A DNA stretch of 45,844 nt. Origin: Paractinoplanes deccanensis. Its GTDB lineage: Bacteria; Actinomycetota; Actinomycetes; Mycobacteriales; Micromonosporaceae. The notes under the pieces are model-generated. The model was not told where the DNA came from. It did no database searches and saw only the letters and a list, made by a program, of their open reading frames with translations. Below, piece after piece: positions 31,441 to 40,089 of this stretch (the first letter of the stretch is position 1; every line of letters begins with the position of its first letter). The stretch is from NCBI RefSeq assembly GCF_016862115.1, contig NZ_BOMI01000176.1, forward strand, positions 1-45,844, written 5' to 3'. A program made the position numbers and the translations under genes.

Positions 31441-32421
31441 ATGACCAGCCTCGTCGACCGCTACGTCTACACCGCCCTCCGCCGCATCCCCGAGCAGCAG
31501 CGCGCCGACATCGACCGGGAGCTGCGCGCCTCCATCGACGACGCTGTCGACGCCCGTGTCGAGGCCGGTGAGCCCCGGGACGCCGCCGTCGAGCGGGCGC
31601 TGCTCGAGCTCGGCGACCCCGACAAGCTCGCCGACAGCTACGCCGACAGACCCAACTTCCTGATCGGCCCCGAGCTGTACGGGGTGTGGCGGCGCTTCAT
31701 GATGATGCTCTTCACCACCGTGCTGCCCATCGTCGTCGTGGTCACCACCGTCGTGGCTCTCTTCGGCGACGACCCGAAGGCCGGCGACATCATCGGCGGC
31801 GCCATCGGCTCCCTGCTCACCGTCGGCGCGCACCTCGCGTTCTGGACCACCCTCACCTTCGCCGTCATCGAGCGCACCGGGCTCGGCAAGGCGGAGCTTC
31901 GCGGCGGCGCGTGGAGCCTCGACGACCTGCCGCGGTACGAGCCGCGGGCGATCACCGTCGGCCAGCTCGTGACGTACGTCGCCTGGCCCGTGATCGTGAT
32001 CGCCGCGATCGTGCTGCAGCAGTTCACCTTCACCGAGGAGCCCGTGCTCGACCCCGACGGCTGGTCGTTCTGGTGGCCGCTGCTGATCGTGCTCGTCGCC
32101 CTCAAGGCCCTCTGGGCCGTCTGGCTCTACCGCCAGGGTGCCTGGACCCGCGCCGTCACCGTCGTCAACGCCGTCCTGGCGACCGCCGCCGGCGCCCTCA
32201 TGGTCTGGCTGCTCGCCTCCGACCGCTTCTTCAACCCGGCGTTCGACTGGATCACCGACAGCGGCGACAACCTGCTCGACTGGATCACCCCGGCCGCCAT
32301 CGTGGTGACCGTCGCCGGCGCCCTCTGGGACATCGCCGAGGTCGCCGTCCGCGGCGAGCGCGCCCGCCGGGGCATCCCCACCAAGGTTGCCGGTACGGGC
32401 AACACCTACAAGTTCGGCTGA
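31441..32421 (+). CDS. HAAS-domain (permease prefix) membrane protein linked to PadR
   Basis: The 326-aa protein begins with the roughly 80-residue helical HAAS/permease-prefix domain: LVDRYVYTALRRIPEQQRADIDRELRASIDDAVDARVEAGEPRDAAVERALLELGDPDKLADSY, with the typical LG(D/N)P motif. About six membrane helices follow (SLLTVGAHLAFWTTL, WPVIVIAAIVLQQF, WWPLLIVLVALKALWAVWLY and others). Genes of this kind regularly follow padR and are thought to form a membrane-stress or regulatory pair. No enzymatic motif is visible. ATG 31441 follows GGGAG. GTG 31363, overlapping the padR stop, is in frame and would add 26 residues. Confidence 0.88.
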   Translation: MTSLVDRYVYTALRRIPEQQRADIDRELRASIDDAVDARVEAGEPRDAAVERALLELGDPDKLADSYADRPNFLIGPELYGVWRRFMMMLFTTVLPIVVVVTTVVALFGDDPKAGDIIGGAIGSLLTVGAHLAFWTTLTFAVIERTGLGKAELRGGAWSLDDLPRYEPRAITVGQLVTYVAWPVIVIAAIVLQQFTFTEEPVLDPDGWSFWWPLLIVLVALKALWAVWLYRQGAWTRAVTVVNAVLATAAGALMVWLLASDRFFNPAFDWITDSGDNLLDWITPAAIVVTVAGALWDIAEVAVRGERARRGIPTKVAGTGNTYKFG

Positions 32422-32425
32422 ACAC

Positions 32426-32456
32426 AGAGCGCCCCTCGCACACCGGGGGGCGCTCT
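32426..32456 (+). terminator. Terminator between the HAAS protein and recQ-like genes
   Basis: A 10-bp stem (AGAGCGCCCC at 32426-32435, GGGGCGCTCT at 32447-32456) is followed by TTCG. It starts 4 bp after the stop codon and lies 24 bp before the helicase ATG, so the helicase promoter must overlap it or initiate upstream. Confidence 0.75.
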
Positions 32457-32480
32457 TTCGTGCGGGTAGCATCCGCCGGG

Positions 32481-34094
32481 ATGGACAAGCTTGATCAGAT
32501 AGCCGCTGACGTGCTCGGGATCAGCCTGCGGCCGGCCCAGCGACGGGCGCTCGAGGCGCTCACCGAGCACGGCGACACGCTGGCCGTGCTGCCCACCGGC
32601 AGCGGCAAGAGCGCGATCTACCAGGTCGGCGGGCTCGCGCTCGGCGGGCTCACCGTGGTGGTGTCGCCGCTCATCGCCCTTCAGCGCGACCAGCTCCGGT
32701 CGATGACCGCCCGGCAGGCCGTACGGGCGGTGATGCTCAACTCCGCGCAGCATCGCCCCGACCGGGCGCACGCGCTCGCCGAGCTCGGCGCCGGGCGGGC
32801 CGACTTCGTGATGCTCGGCCCGGAGCAGCTCGCCAACGCCGAGACCCTGGCCGCCGTCGCCGGCAGCCTCCGGCCCGTCACGCTCGTCGCGGTCGACGAG
32901 GCGCACCTGGTCAGCGAGTGGGGCCACGACTTCCGCCCCGAATACCTGCGGCTCGCCGATGTGGTCGAGGCCGCCGGCCGCCCGCCCGTGCTGGCGCTCA
33001 CCGCGACCGCCGCGCCGCCGGTGCAGGCCGACATCACCCGTCAGCTGCGGATGCGCGACCCGCGGGTGATCGTGGCCGACTTCGACCGGCCGAACATCTC
33101 GCTCTCGGTGCGCCGCGCGCGGCACGACCTGCCCGAGGATCAGGCGATCGACGACCGTACGGTCGAGGTGGTCCTCGCCCACGACGGGCCCACCCTGGTG
33201 TACGCGCTGAGCCACGCCCGCTGCGAGAGCCTGGCCGAGCGGCTGCGCCTCGACGCGTACCGTGCCGAGCCCTACCACGCGGGTCTGCCGGCCGCCCGCC
33301 GCGCCGAGATCCAGGACGCGTTCTTCGCCGGGCGGCTCGACGTGGTCGTGGCGACCAGCGCGTTCGGCATGGGCATCGACAAGCCCGACGTCCGTACGGT
33401 GGTGCACGCCGGCGTTCCGGGCAGCCTCGACGAGTACTACCAGGAGATCGGCCGCGCGGGCCGCGACGGGCAGCCGGCGAGCGCCGTGCTCGTCTACGAC
33501 CCGCGGACCGTACGGATCCCGCGCCTGCTCGCCGCCCGTTCCCGGATGGGCGGCGCGTCGGTGCACGCGGTGGTCGACGCGATCGAGGCGGCGACCGGGC
33601 GGGTGACCGTCAGGGAGCTCGCCGAGGCCGCGAAGGTGGGCCGGGCCGCCGCCGAGCGGGTGGTCGACGAGTTGCTGGAGCTGGGTCTCGTACGCCCCGA
33701 CGGCAACGACGCGGTCCTCGCCGCGCCGATGGGTGACGCGTTCCGCCAGGTCACCGCCGCCGGCAATCGGCGGCAGGCCATCCTGCGCTCGCGGATCGAG
33801 GCCGCCCGGGGCTACGCCGAGACGACGCACTGCCGGCGGGCCGAGCTGCTCGGCTACTTCGGCGAGCAGTACGACCCGCCGTGCGGGACCTGCGACAACG
33901 ACAAGCACGATCAAAAGCACGACCATGCTGTACGGGGTGAGCACGCCGGCGGGCAGCGCGTCCGGCACCGCCTGTGGGGGCCGGGCACGCTGCTCAGCCG
34001 CGACGATCACGAACTGGTGGTCGCCTTCGACTCGGTCGGCTACCGCCACCTGACCGCGGCGGCCCTGACCAACGGCCTGCTCACCCTGGAGTGA
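32481..34094 (+). CDS. RecQ-like ATP-dependent DNA helicase without HRDC domain
   Basis: The 537-aa protein has superfamily 2 motifs: Walker A LPTGSGKSAIYQ (about 36-47), DEAH at 139-142, TATAAP, then the helicase C part with FGMGIDKPDVRTVVHAG and YYQEIGRAGRDG. A winged-helix region follows (TVRELAEAAKVGRAAAERVVDELLELG) and a RecQ-type zinc motif in which C451, C468 and C471 are present but the fourth position is Asp474 (CGTCDND). The C-terminal 60 residues are unlike HRDC and carry GTLLSRDDHELVVAFDSVGYRHL. RecQ enzymes unwind recombination and replication intermediates 3' to 5'. Its stop codon is part of the first unit of the following 17-bp repeat. Confidence 0.93.
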   Translation: MDKLDQIAADVLGISLRPAQRRALEALTEHGDTLAVLPTGSGKSAIYQVGGLALGGLTVVVSPLIALQRDQLRSMTARQAVRAVMLNSAQHRPDRAHALAELGAGRADFVMLGPEQLANAETLAAVAGSLRPVTLVAVDEAHLVSEWGHDFRPEYLRLADVVEAAGRPPVLALTATAAPPVQADITRQLRMRDPRVIVADFDRPNISLSVRRARHDLPEDQAIDDRTVEVVLAHDGPTLVYALSHARCESLAERLRLDAYRAEPYHAGLPAARRAEIQDAFFAGRLDVVVATSAFGMGIDKPDVRTVVHAGVPGSLDEYYQEIGRAGRDGQPASAVLVYDPRTVRIPRLLAARSRMGGASVHAVVDAIEAATGRVTVRELAEAAKVGRAAAERVVDELLELGLVRPDGNDAVLAAPMGDAFRQVTAAGNRRQAILRSRIEAARGYAETTHCRRAELLGYFGEQYDPPCGTCDNDKHDQKHDHAVRGEHAGGQRVRHRLWGPGTLLSRDDHELVVAFDSVGYRHLTAAALTNGLLTLE

Positions 34095-34205
34095 GCCCGT
34101 GCCCGCAGTGAGCCCGTGCCCGCAGTGAGCCCGTGCCCGCAGTGAGCCCGTGCCCGCAGTGAGCCCGAGCCCGGAGTGAGCCCGCGGGCCGAGTGAGCCC
34201 ACGGC
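34091..34205. repeat. 17-bp tandem array starting in the helicase stop codon
   Basis: Four exact units GTGAGCCCGTGCCCGCA start at 34091, 34108, 34125 and 34142. Diverged units follow at 34159 and 34176, and a partial one at 34193. The TGA of the helicase is bases 2-4 of the first unit. Downstream to 34414 the sequence is GC-rich without a gene, with a GGCGCCGGT/ACCGGCGCC inverted repeat around 34330-34375. The array lies between convergent genes. Confidence 0.92.
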
Positions 34206-34414
34206 AGGCCCAGGGCGAGCGCCGGGCCTGCGCCGGGGTGAGCCCATGCCTGCGCCCGGAGCGAGGCCCGCGCCGGCCCCCGGGGGCGAGGCCCGCGATC
34301 GGGCACGAATTGCACCCCGGCCGATCCTCAGGCGCCGGTTCCGGAGTGGACCATGTGGACGGCGTTACCGGCGCCGGAGCGGGCCCCGCGACCAGCTCCG
34401 GCGCGAGTAGCGGG

Positions 34415-35911
34415 TCACGCCATGGCGGGGGCGTTGGGGTTGGCGGCCACCTCGTCGCGGCCGGCGCGCACCAGGACCAGGGCGAGCACTGCCGCCAGGC
34501 CGATCAGCGCGGCGCTCCACCAGAAGGCCACCGTGTAGCTGTGCACCGTGGCCGCGGCGGTCAGCGACGCCGGGTCGCTCGCCGACGCCTGGTGGTCGGC
34601 GATGTAGCCGGCCACCGCCGAGGTGAAGATGGTGTTCAGCAGGGCCGTGCCCAGCGAGCCGCCGATCTGCTGGGTGGTGTTGATCAGCGCGCTGGCCACG
34701 CCGGCGTCGTGGTCGGCGACGCCCACGAGGGCCGTGTTCGACATCGGGCCGAAGGTGACGCCCATGCCGAAGCTGATCACCAGCTCGGCCGGGAAGACGT
34801 GGGTCCAGAAGCCGGTGTCGACGCCGATGCGGGTCAGCATCACCATGCCCACCGTGGACAGCAGCAGGCCGCCGAACATCAGCAGGCGCGGGCCGACCCG
34901 GGTCTGCAGCTGCGCCGAGAAGCCGGCGCCCAGGATGATGCCGAGCGTGAACGGCAGGAACGCCACGCCGGTCATCAGGGCCGAGTAGCCCAGCGTGATC
35001 TGCAGGTAGAACGTCAGGAACAGGAACACCCCGAACAGGCCGGAGCCGATCAGCAGGGCCGCGAGGAACGAACCGCCGCGGTTGCGGTCGAGGATCACGC
35101 GCATCGGCAGCAGCGGGTGCGACGAGCGCAGCTCGATGACCACGAAGGCGACCAGCAGCACCGCGGCGGCGACCAGGAACCCGATCGTGGTGGCCGAGTC
35201 CCAGCCGTCCTCGGAGGCCTTGGTGAAGCCGTAGACGAGGGCGACCAGGCCGGCGGTGGAGGTGAGCGCACCGGGCAGGTCGTAGCGGGTGTTGCCCTCG
35301 GCGCGGCTCTCGCCGACGAAGCGGGCGGCGGCCAGCGCGGCGAGGATGGCGATCGGGGTGCTGACCAGCAGGGTCCAGCGCCACGAGGCGTACTCGGTGA
35401 GCAGGCCGCCCAGCAGCAGGCCGACCGCGCCGCCGCCACCGGCGATGGCGCCGTAGACGCCGAAGGCGCGGGCCCGTTCCTTGGGCTCGGTGAAGGTGAC
35501 GGTCAGCAGCGACAGCGCGGCGGGTGCCATGAGCGCGCCGAACGCGCCCTGCAGCGCCCGCGCGGCGAACAGCAGCCCGGCGTTGGTGGCGAGGCCGCCG
35601 AGCGCGGAGGCCGCGGCGAAGCCGAGCAGGCCGATGATGAACGCCCGCTTGCGGCCGGTGAAGTCCGCGATCCGGCCGCCGAGGAGCAGCAGACCGCCGA
35701 AGGCCAGGGTGTACGCGGTGATCATCCACTGCCGGTCGGCGTCGCTGATGTGCAGCGCCTGCTGCGCCGTCGGCAGCGCGATGTTGACGATCGTGGCATC
35801 GAGCACGATGAGCAGCTGGGACACCGCGATGACCGCCAGCGCCAGCCATCGAGATCGCGACTTAGGCGATATATCCGGCGAGCGACGAGCGTCGGAGGTG
35901 GTGATGGACAC
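34415..35911 (-). CDS. DHA2-family (14-helix) major facilitator drug transporter
   Basis: The 498-aa protein has about 14 hydrophobic segments and the DHA2/EmrB-QacA motifs: LDATIVNIALPTAQQAL in helix 1, GGRIADFTGRKRAF between helices 2 and 3 (motif A) and ARALQGAFGALMAPAALSLLTVTF (motif C region). It should export drugs or other amphipathic compounds using the proton gradient. The start is GTG 35911 with AAAGGGG about 8 nt upstream. It lies 115 bp downstream of the TetR gene on the same strand, so it is probably co-transcribed with and repressed by it. Confidence 0.94.
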   Translation of the reverse strand: MSITTSDARRSPDISPKSRSRWLALAVIAVSQLLIVLDATIVNIALPTAQQALHISDADRQWMITAYTLAFGGLLLLGGRIADFTGRKRAFIIGLLGFAAASALGGLATNAGLLFAARALQGAFGALMAPAALSLLTVTFTEPKERARAFGVYGAIAGGGGAVGLLLGGLLTEYASWRWTLLVSTPIAILAALAAARFVGESRAEGNTRYDLPGALTSTAGLVALVYGFTKASEDGWDSATTIGFLVAAAVLLVAFVVIELRSSHPLLPMRVILDRNRGGSFLAALLIGSGLFGVFLFLTFYLQITLGYSALMTGVAFLPFTLGIILGAGFSAQLQTRVGPRLLMFGGLLLSTVGMVMLTRIGVDTGFWTHVFPAELVISFGMGVTFGPMSNTALVGVADHDAGVASALINTTQQIGGSLGTALLNTIFTSAVAGYIADHQASASDPASLTAAATVHSYTVAFWWSAALIGLAAVLALVLVRAGRDEVAANPNAPAMA

Positions 35912-36026
35912 GAGGAGACCCCTTTCAGGGCACGCGGAGATCCGCCCTTGCGAGGGAAGCGAGGGCGCTGAAGGCGAAAAATCGGATTTGGTCGAGCCGG
36001 GCCGCGGTGCGGCGCTGGGTGAGGGG

Positions 36027-36620
36027 CTAGGGGCGCGGCTCCCGGGTGAGCAGCGGCAGGACGATGTCGTCGACGAGGTGGTCGATGAAGGCCTGGTCCA
36101 GCGGCTCGCCCAGGGCGAACCGCCGCATGAAGACCATGGCGGGCACGATCTCCTCGATCAGGTGGGCGTCGTAACCGGGGCGCAGCTCGCCGCGGGCCAC
36201 GGCGCGCTCGCAGATGGCTTGTGCGAGCGGCAGCTTGGACTCGCGCATGTCGCGCAGCTGCGTCGCGAGCTCCGGCTCGGTGTGCAGAGCCATGAACAGG
36301 CCGGCGAGGATCGGTCCCTCCTCGCTGCTGATCATGGTGGCCATGTTGCAGAACCAGGCCGCCAGGTCGCCGCGCAGCGTTCCCGTGTCAGGCAGCGGCG
36401 CGTCGTCGGCCTTGCAGCACCGGACCGCGTCGGTCACCAGCTCGGCCTTGGTGGGCCAGTGGCGGTAGAGCGTGGCCTTGCTCGCCTGGGCCCGGGCGGC
36501 GACCGCGTCCACCCGGAGTCCCTGGTAGCCCGTCTCGCCGAGCAGATCGTAGGTCGCGCGCAGGATCGCCTGCTCCCGCTCCCGGTCGAGCTTGCGGGTG
36601 CGCCCAGCCTGGTCAGCCAC
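36027..36620 (-). CDS. TetR/AcrR family regulator of drug efflux
   Basis: The 197-aa protein has the N-terminal helix-turn-helix ATYDLLGETGYQGLRVDAVAARAQASKATLYRHWPTKAELV and a TetR C-terminal domain with DAHLIEEIVPAMVFMRRFALGEPLD. GTG 36620 has GGGGG 8 nt upstream, whereas GTG 36629 would abut the ribosome site. A perfect palindrome lies 22 bp upstream. The context, one DHA2 pump gene on each side on the same strand, suggests control of the downstream pump and perhaps both. Confidence 0.92.
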   Translation of the reverse strand: MADQAGRTRKLDREREQAILRATYDLLGETGYQGLRVDAVAARAQASKATLYRHWPTKAELVTDAVRCCKADDAPLPDTGTLRGDLAAWFCNMATMISSEEGPILAGLFMALHTEPELATQLRDMRESKLPLAQAICERAVARGELRPGYDAHLIEEIVPAMVFMRRFALGEPLDQAFIDHLVDDIVLPLLTREPRP

Positions 36621-36641
36621 TGACGCCACCCCCTCTGCGAA

Positions 36642-36656
36642 ACGAAACTGTTTCGT
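36642..36656. promoter_or_regulatory. TetR operator: perfect palindrome ACGAAAC-T-GTTTCGT
   Basis: This 15-bp perfect palindrome is 22 bp upstream of the regulator start. The GAAAC/GTTTC half-site pattern is typical for actinomycete TetR proteins of efflux systems. Only one copy is seen, and none lies before either DHA2 gene. Confidence 0.75.
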
Positions 36657-36731
36657 ACACTACGCCTCCCGCGCGCATGAAGCGATCTCCGGAAGCGATT
36701 GTGACGCAGGAGACGCCCGGTCCAGCAGGGC

Positions 36732-38135
36732 CTACGCCTTCGTCGCCTCGTCGGCCGCGCGGGGGATCAGCGCCGCCAGGGCGACCATCACGATCGCCAC
36801 CAGGACCATGCCGATGAAGATGCGGTGGACGGCGACGGTGAGCTTCGCCGGATCGACGGTGTCGCCGTTGCCGATCACCGCGTTCGCGATCGCGCCGAAG
36901 ACCGCGGCGCCCAGGGCGCTGCCCAGCGAGCGCAGGAAGATGTTGTTCGCCGTGACCACGCCGCGCTCGGCCCAGCCGACCGAGGACTGCGCCGCGATCA
37001 GCGTGGGCGCGGCGGTCAGGCCCATGCCGAGGCCGATGATCAGGCAGTACGCGCCGACCGCCCAGATCGAGGCGTTCTCGTCCAGCAGCAACAGCAGCGC
37101 CGAGCCGATCAGCACCAGCACCGTGCCGATCAGGGCGCAGGCCCGGAAGCCGAGGCGCAGGTAGACCTTGCCGGCCTGGCTCGCCGAGATCGGCCACCCG
37201 AGCGTCAGGGCGGCCAGCGCGAAGCCGGCGACCAGCGGCCCGGTGCCGAGCACGTCCTGGGCGTACGTCGGCACGTACGAGCTCAGCCCCAGCAGGATCG
37301 CCCCCACGCCGACCGCGAGCTGGCCGCTGGTGACGAGCAGCCGGCGCTGGAAGACCCACAGCGGCAGCACCGGCGCGGCGGCCGTGCGCTCGGCGAACGC
37401 GAACAGGGCCAGCAGCACCAGGCCGAGCCCGAGCACCGCGAGGCTGATCGGCGAGTCCCACGCCCACGCCTGGCCGCCCTCGAGCACGCCGAGGATCAGC
37501 AGGGTCAGGCCCGCGGTGAGCAGGCCCGCGCCGCGGTAGTCGATCACCGGGTGGCCGCGCTCGACCCGCTCGTGGAAGCGGCGGAGGATCATCGTGCCGG
37601 CCGCGAGGCAGAGCGGGATGTTGACCCAGAAGATCCAGCGCCAGTCCAGCCATTCGCTGAAGACGCCGCCGAGCGTGGGGCCGACCACCGAGGCGATGCC
37701 CCAGACGCTCGCCACGTACCCCTGGACCTGGGCCCGCTCCTGCACGGAGTAGAGGTCACCGACGATCGTGATCGTGGTCGGCGCGATGGCGCCCGCGCCC
37801 AGGCCCTGCACCACGCGGAAGACGATCAGCGGCCACATGCCCCAGGCCAGCCCGCAGAGGATCGAGCCGAGCAGGAACAGCCCGATGCCCCAGAGGATCA
37901 CCGGCTTGCGGCCGAAGAGGTCGTTGAGCTTGCCGTAGACCGGCACCGAGACGGCCTGGGCGAGCAGGTAGACCGAGAAGAGCCAGGGGAACTCGGTGAA
38001 GCCGCCGATGTCGTCGACGATCGAGGGGACCGCGGTCGCGAGGATCGTGGAGTCGATCGCGATCAGCGCGGTGGAGAGCATGACGGCGGCGAGGACGGGC
38101 CCGCGCTCGGACCGCAGTCCAACGTTGTTAACCAC
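36732..38135 (-). CDS. Second DHA2-family major facilitator drug transporter
   Basis: The 467-aa protein has about 14 hydrophobic segments, IDSTILATAVPSIVDDIGG in helix 1, GKLNDLFGRKPVILWG as motif A and FRVVQGLGAGAIAPTTITIVGDLYS as motif C region. It resembles multidrug and macrolide exporters of actinomycetes. The start GTG 38135 lacks a proper ribosome site, but TAGACG ends 6 nt before it, suggesting a leaderless message. It lies upstream of the TetR gene on the same strand with 111 bp between them. The two pumps are only distantly similar, so this is not a recent duplication. Confidence 0.93.
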   Translation of the reverse strand: MVNNVGLRSERGPVLAAVMLSTALIAIDSTILATAVPSIVDDIGGFTEFPWLFSVYLLAQAVSVPVYGKLNDLFGRKPVILWGIGLFLLGSILCGLAWGMWPLIVFRVVQGLGAGAIAPTTITIVGDLYSVQERAQVQGYVASVWGIASVVGPTLGGVFSEWLDWRWIFWVNIPLCLAAGTMILRRFHERVERGHPVIDYRGAGLLTAGLTLLILGVLEGGQAWAWDSPISLAVLGLGLVLLALFAFAERTAAAPVLPLWVFQRRLLVTSGQLAVGVGAILLGLSSYVPTYAQDVLGTGPLVAGFALAALTLGWPISASQAGKVYLRLGFRACALIGTVLVLIGSALLLLLDENASIWAVGAYCLIIGLGMGLTAAPTLIAAQSSVGWAERGVVTANNIFLRSLGSALGAAVFGAIANAVIGNGDTVDPAKLTVAVHRIFIGMVLVAIVMVALAALIPRAADEATKA

Positions 38136-38238
38136 CCTGATCGTCTACCCCTCGCCGTGGCGCGGCGCACACCCGGGCGGGGGAGAAGAGGGCAGTATCA
38201 CCCCGTACCGGTGCCTGCCGTGCCTAGCGTGATCCCTC

Positions 38239-40086
38239 GTGGCGCTTGTTGTCGTGGCCGAGGACAATCTCGATCATCAGCGGGTCATCGCGCAGGTGAT
38301 CCGGCGGCTCGGGCACGAGGTGGTGGTGGCCGGGGACGGGCGGACCGGGCTGGCCGCCGTCGACCAGCACCGGCCCGCGCTGCTGGTCGCCGACGTCGAC
38401 ATGCCCGAGATGGACGGGCTGGAACTGTGCCGGGCGCTGCGCCGCGACCCGGACCTCGCCGCGACCCCGGTCGTGCTGATCACCGCGTACCTGCTGCCGG
38501 GCGACATGCGGCTCGCGGACGCCGGCGCCCTCGACGTCATCGGCAAGCCGTTCAGCGTGCCCGAGCTGACCGAGCGGCTGGGCGGCACGCTGGAGCGGCT
38601 GGAGCGCTCGGGCAACGAGACGCTCGACGCGCTGCTCGACACGCTGCGCACCGGCGTGGTGGTCTGCGACGCCCAGGGCCGGATCACGGCCACCAACACG
38701 TCGCTGCCCGAGGGCTACGAGGAGGTGCTGTCGCGGGCGCTGGCCGGCGAGCGGATCCGCGACGCCGAGATCATTTCCAGGGACCACTGGTACGCCGTCA
38801 ACGCAGCGCCCGTCCGCCGCCACGACGGCACGATCACCGGGGCCGCGGCCGCCTTCCACGACCGCACCTTCGAGCACCACTCCCGGCAGTACCAGCAGTG
38901 CGAGACCGAGGTGCTGCGGGTCCTCGCCGACCACACCCACGCCGCCGACGCCACCGACCGCATCCTGCACGCGATCGGCTCGACGCTCGGCTGGCCGTAC
39001 GTGCGGCTGTGGCTCGTCGACGAGGTCACCGACGTGCTGCGGCCGGCCGGCAACTACACCGCGCCGAACGAGCGCCCGCTGCCCACCCCCGCCAGCATGT
39101 CGCGCGGCTCCGGGATGGCCGGCTCGTGCTGGGCCAAGGCCGAGTCGATCTGGGTGCCCGACATCCACGCCGAGGACTCCCCGGTGCTGCCCTACATCGC
39201 CGCCGGGAGCCCGTTCCGGGCCGGTGGCGCGGTGCCCGTGCGCAGCGGCGACCGCGTGATCGGGGTGCTGTCCTTCTTCACGTACGCCGGCCGCGAGCCC
39301 GACCCCGCGCTGACCGTGCTGCTGACCGGCGTGGCCGGGCTGATCGGGGCCTTCCTGGAGCAGCGGCGCGCCGAGGTGCTGGCGCTGCACCTGGCCGCCG
39401 CCACCGACGAGTACATCGCGCTGGTCGGCCACGAGCTGCGCACCCCGCTGACCTCGATCGGCGCCTACGTCGACCTGATCGCCGAGTCGTCGGACGAGAC
39501 CCCGATGGGCGAGGTGCGCGAGATGATCGACGTCGTGCAGCGCAACAACGTGCGCCTGCGCGACCTGGTGGAGAAGCTGCTCGACCTCGCCGCGCTGGAG
39601 TCCGGGCACGCCCAGCTCACGATCGTCGCGGTGGACCTCACCGAGGTGGTGACCGAGGCGATCGCGGCCATCGCGCCGAGCGCCGGCGAGCGCCGCATCG
39701 TCGTCGAGTCCGTGCTGACTCCCGAGCTGACCGTCCCCGGCGACCGCGAGCGCCTGCGCCAGGTGGTCGACGCCCTGCTCGGCAACGCGGTGAAGTTCAG
39801 CGGCACCGACAGCACGGTCACCGTCTCGCTGACCGACGAGCACGGCGAGGCGGCCGTGCTCACCATCGCCGACCAGGGCGTGGGCGTCGCCCCGAGCGAG
39901 CAGGCGCGGCTGTTCCGCCGCCTCTACCGCGGCGGCAACGCCCGGCACACCGGCATCCCGGGCGCGGGCCTCGGCCTGGCCCTCTGCCGGGTCGTCGTGG
40001 AACGCCACCACGGCTCGATCACCCTCGCCTCCCAGGAGGCCGCCGGCACCAGGGTCACCGTGCGCCTGCCGAGCCAGCGGGACTGA
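38239..40086 (+). CDS. Hybrid sensor kinase: receiver, PAS-like, GAF, histidine kinase
   Basis: The 615-aa protein starts with a receiver domain (1-115) with phospho-acceptor D52 (VADVDMPEMDG) and the Lys in IGKPF. A PAS-like segment follows (about 130-215), then a GAF domain (about 225-375: GWPYVRLWLVDEV, GSCWAKAESIWVPDI, AVPVRSGDRVIGVLSFF). A HisKA domain has His398 (VGHELRTPLTSI), and an HATPase domain has NAVKFSG, DQGVGV and GAGLGLAL. It has no membrane helices, so the sensing is cytoplasmic. GTG 38239 is 8 nt after a -10-like TAGCGT, suggesting leaderless translation. No cognate output regulator is adjacent. It ends 3 bp from the convergent PucR gene. Confidence 0.93.
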   Translation: MALVVVAEDNLDHQRVIAQVIRRLGHEVVVAGDGRTGLAAVDQHRPALLVADVDMPEMDGLELCRALRRDPDLAATPVVLITAYLLPGDMRLADAGALDVIGKPFSVPELTERLGGTLERLERSGNETLDALLDTLRTGVVVCDAQGRITATNTSLPEGYEEVLSRALAGERIRDAEIISRDHWYAVNAAPVRRHDGTITGAAAAFHDRTFEHHSRQYQQCETEVLRVLADHTHAADATDRILHAIGSTLGWPYVRLWLVDEVTDVLRPAGNYTAPNERPLPTPASMSRGSGMAGSCWAKAESIWVPDIHAEDSPVLPYIAAGSPFRAGGAVPVRSGDRVIGVLSFFTYAGREPDPALTVLLTGVAGLIGAFLEQRRAEVLALHLAAATDEYIALVGHELRTPLTSIGAYVDLIAESSDETPMGEVREMIDVVQRNNVRLRDLVEKLLDLAALESGHAQLTIVAVDLTEVVTEAIAAIAPSAGERRIVVESVLTPELTVPGDRERLRQVVDALLGNAVKFSGTDSTVTVSLTDEHGEAAVLTIADQGVGVAPSEQARLFRRLYRGGNARHTGIPGAGLGLALCRVVVERHHGSITLASQEAAGTRVTVRLPSQRD

Positions 40087-40089
40087 TCC

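Noticed and set aside
34091..34205. CRISPR or attachment-site array at the 17-bp repeats.
   Set aside because: Units are directly abutting without spacers, and there is no integrase or cas gene.
35943..35967. Hairpin CGCCCT/AGGGCG between the TetR and DHA2 genes as a terminator.
   Set aside because: Only six strong pairs with a long loop and no T-run; it would also separate two genes that look co-transcribed.
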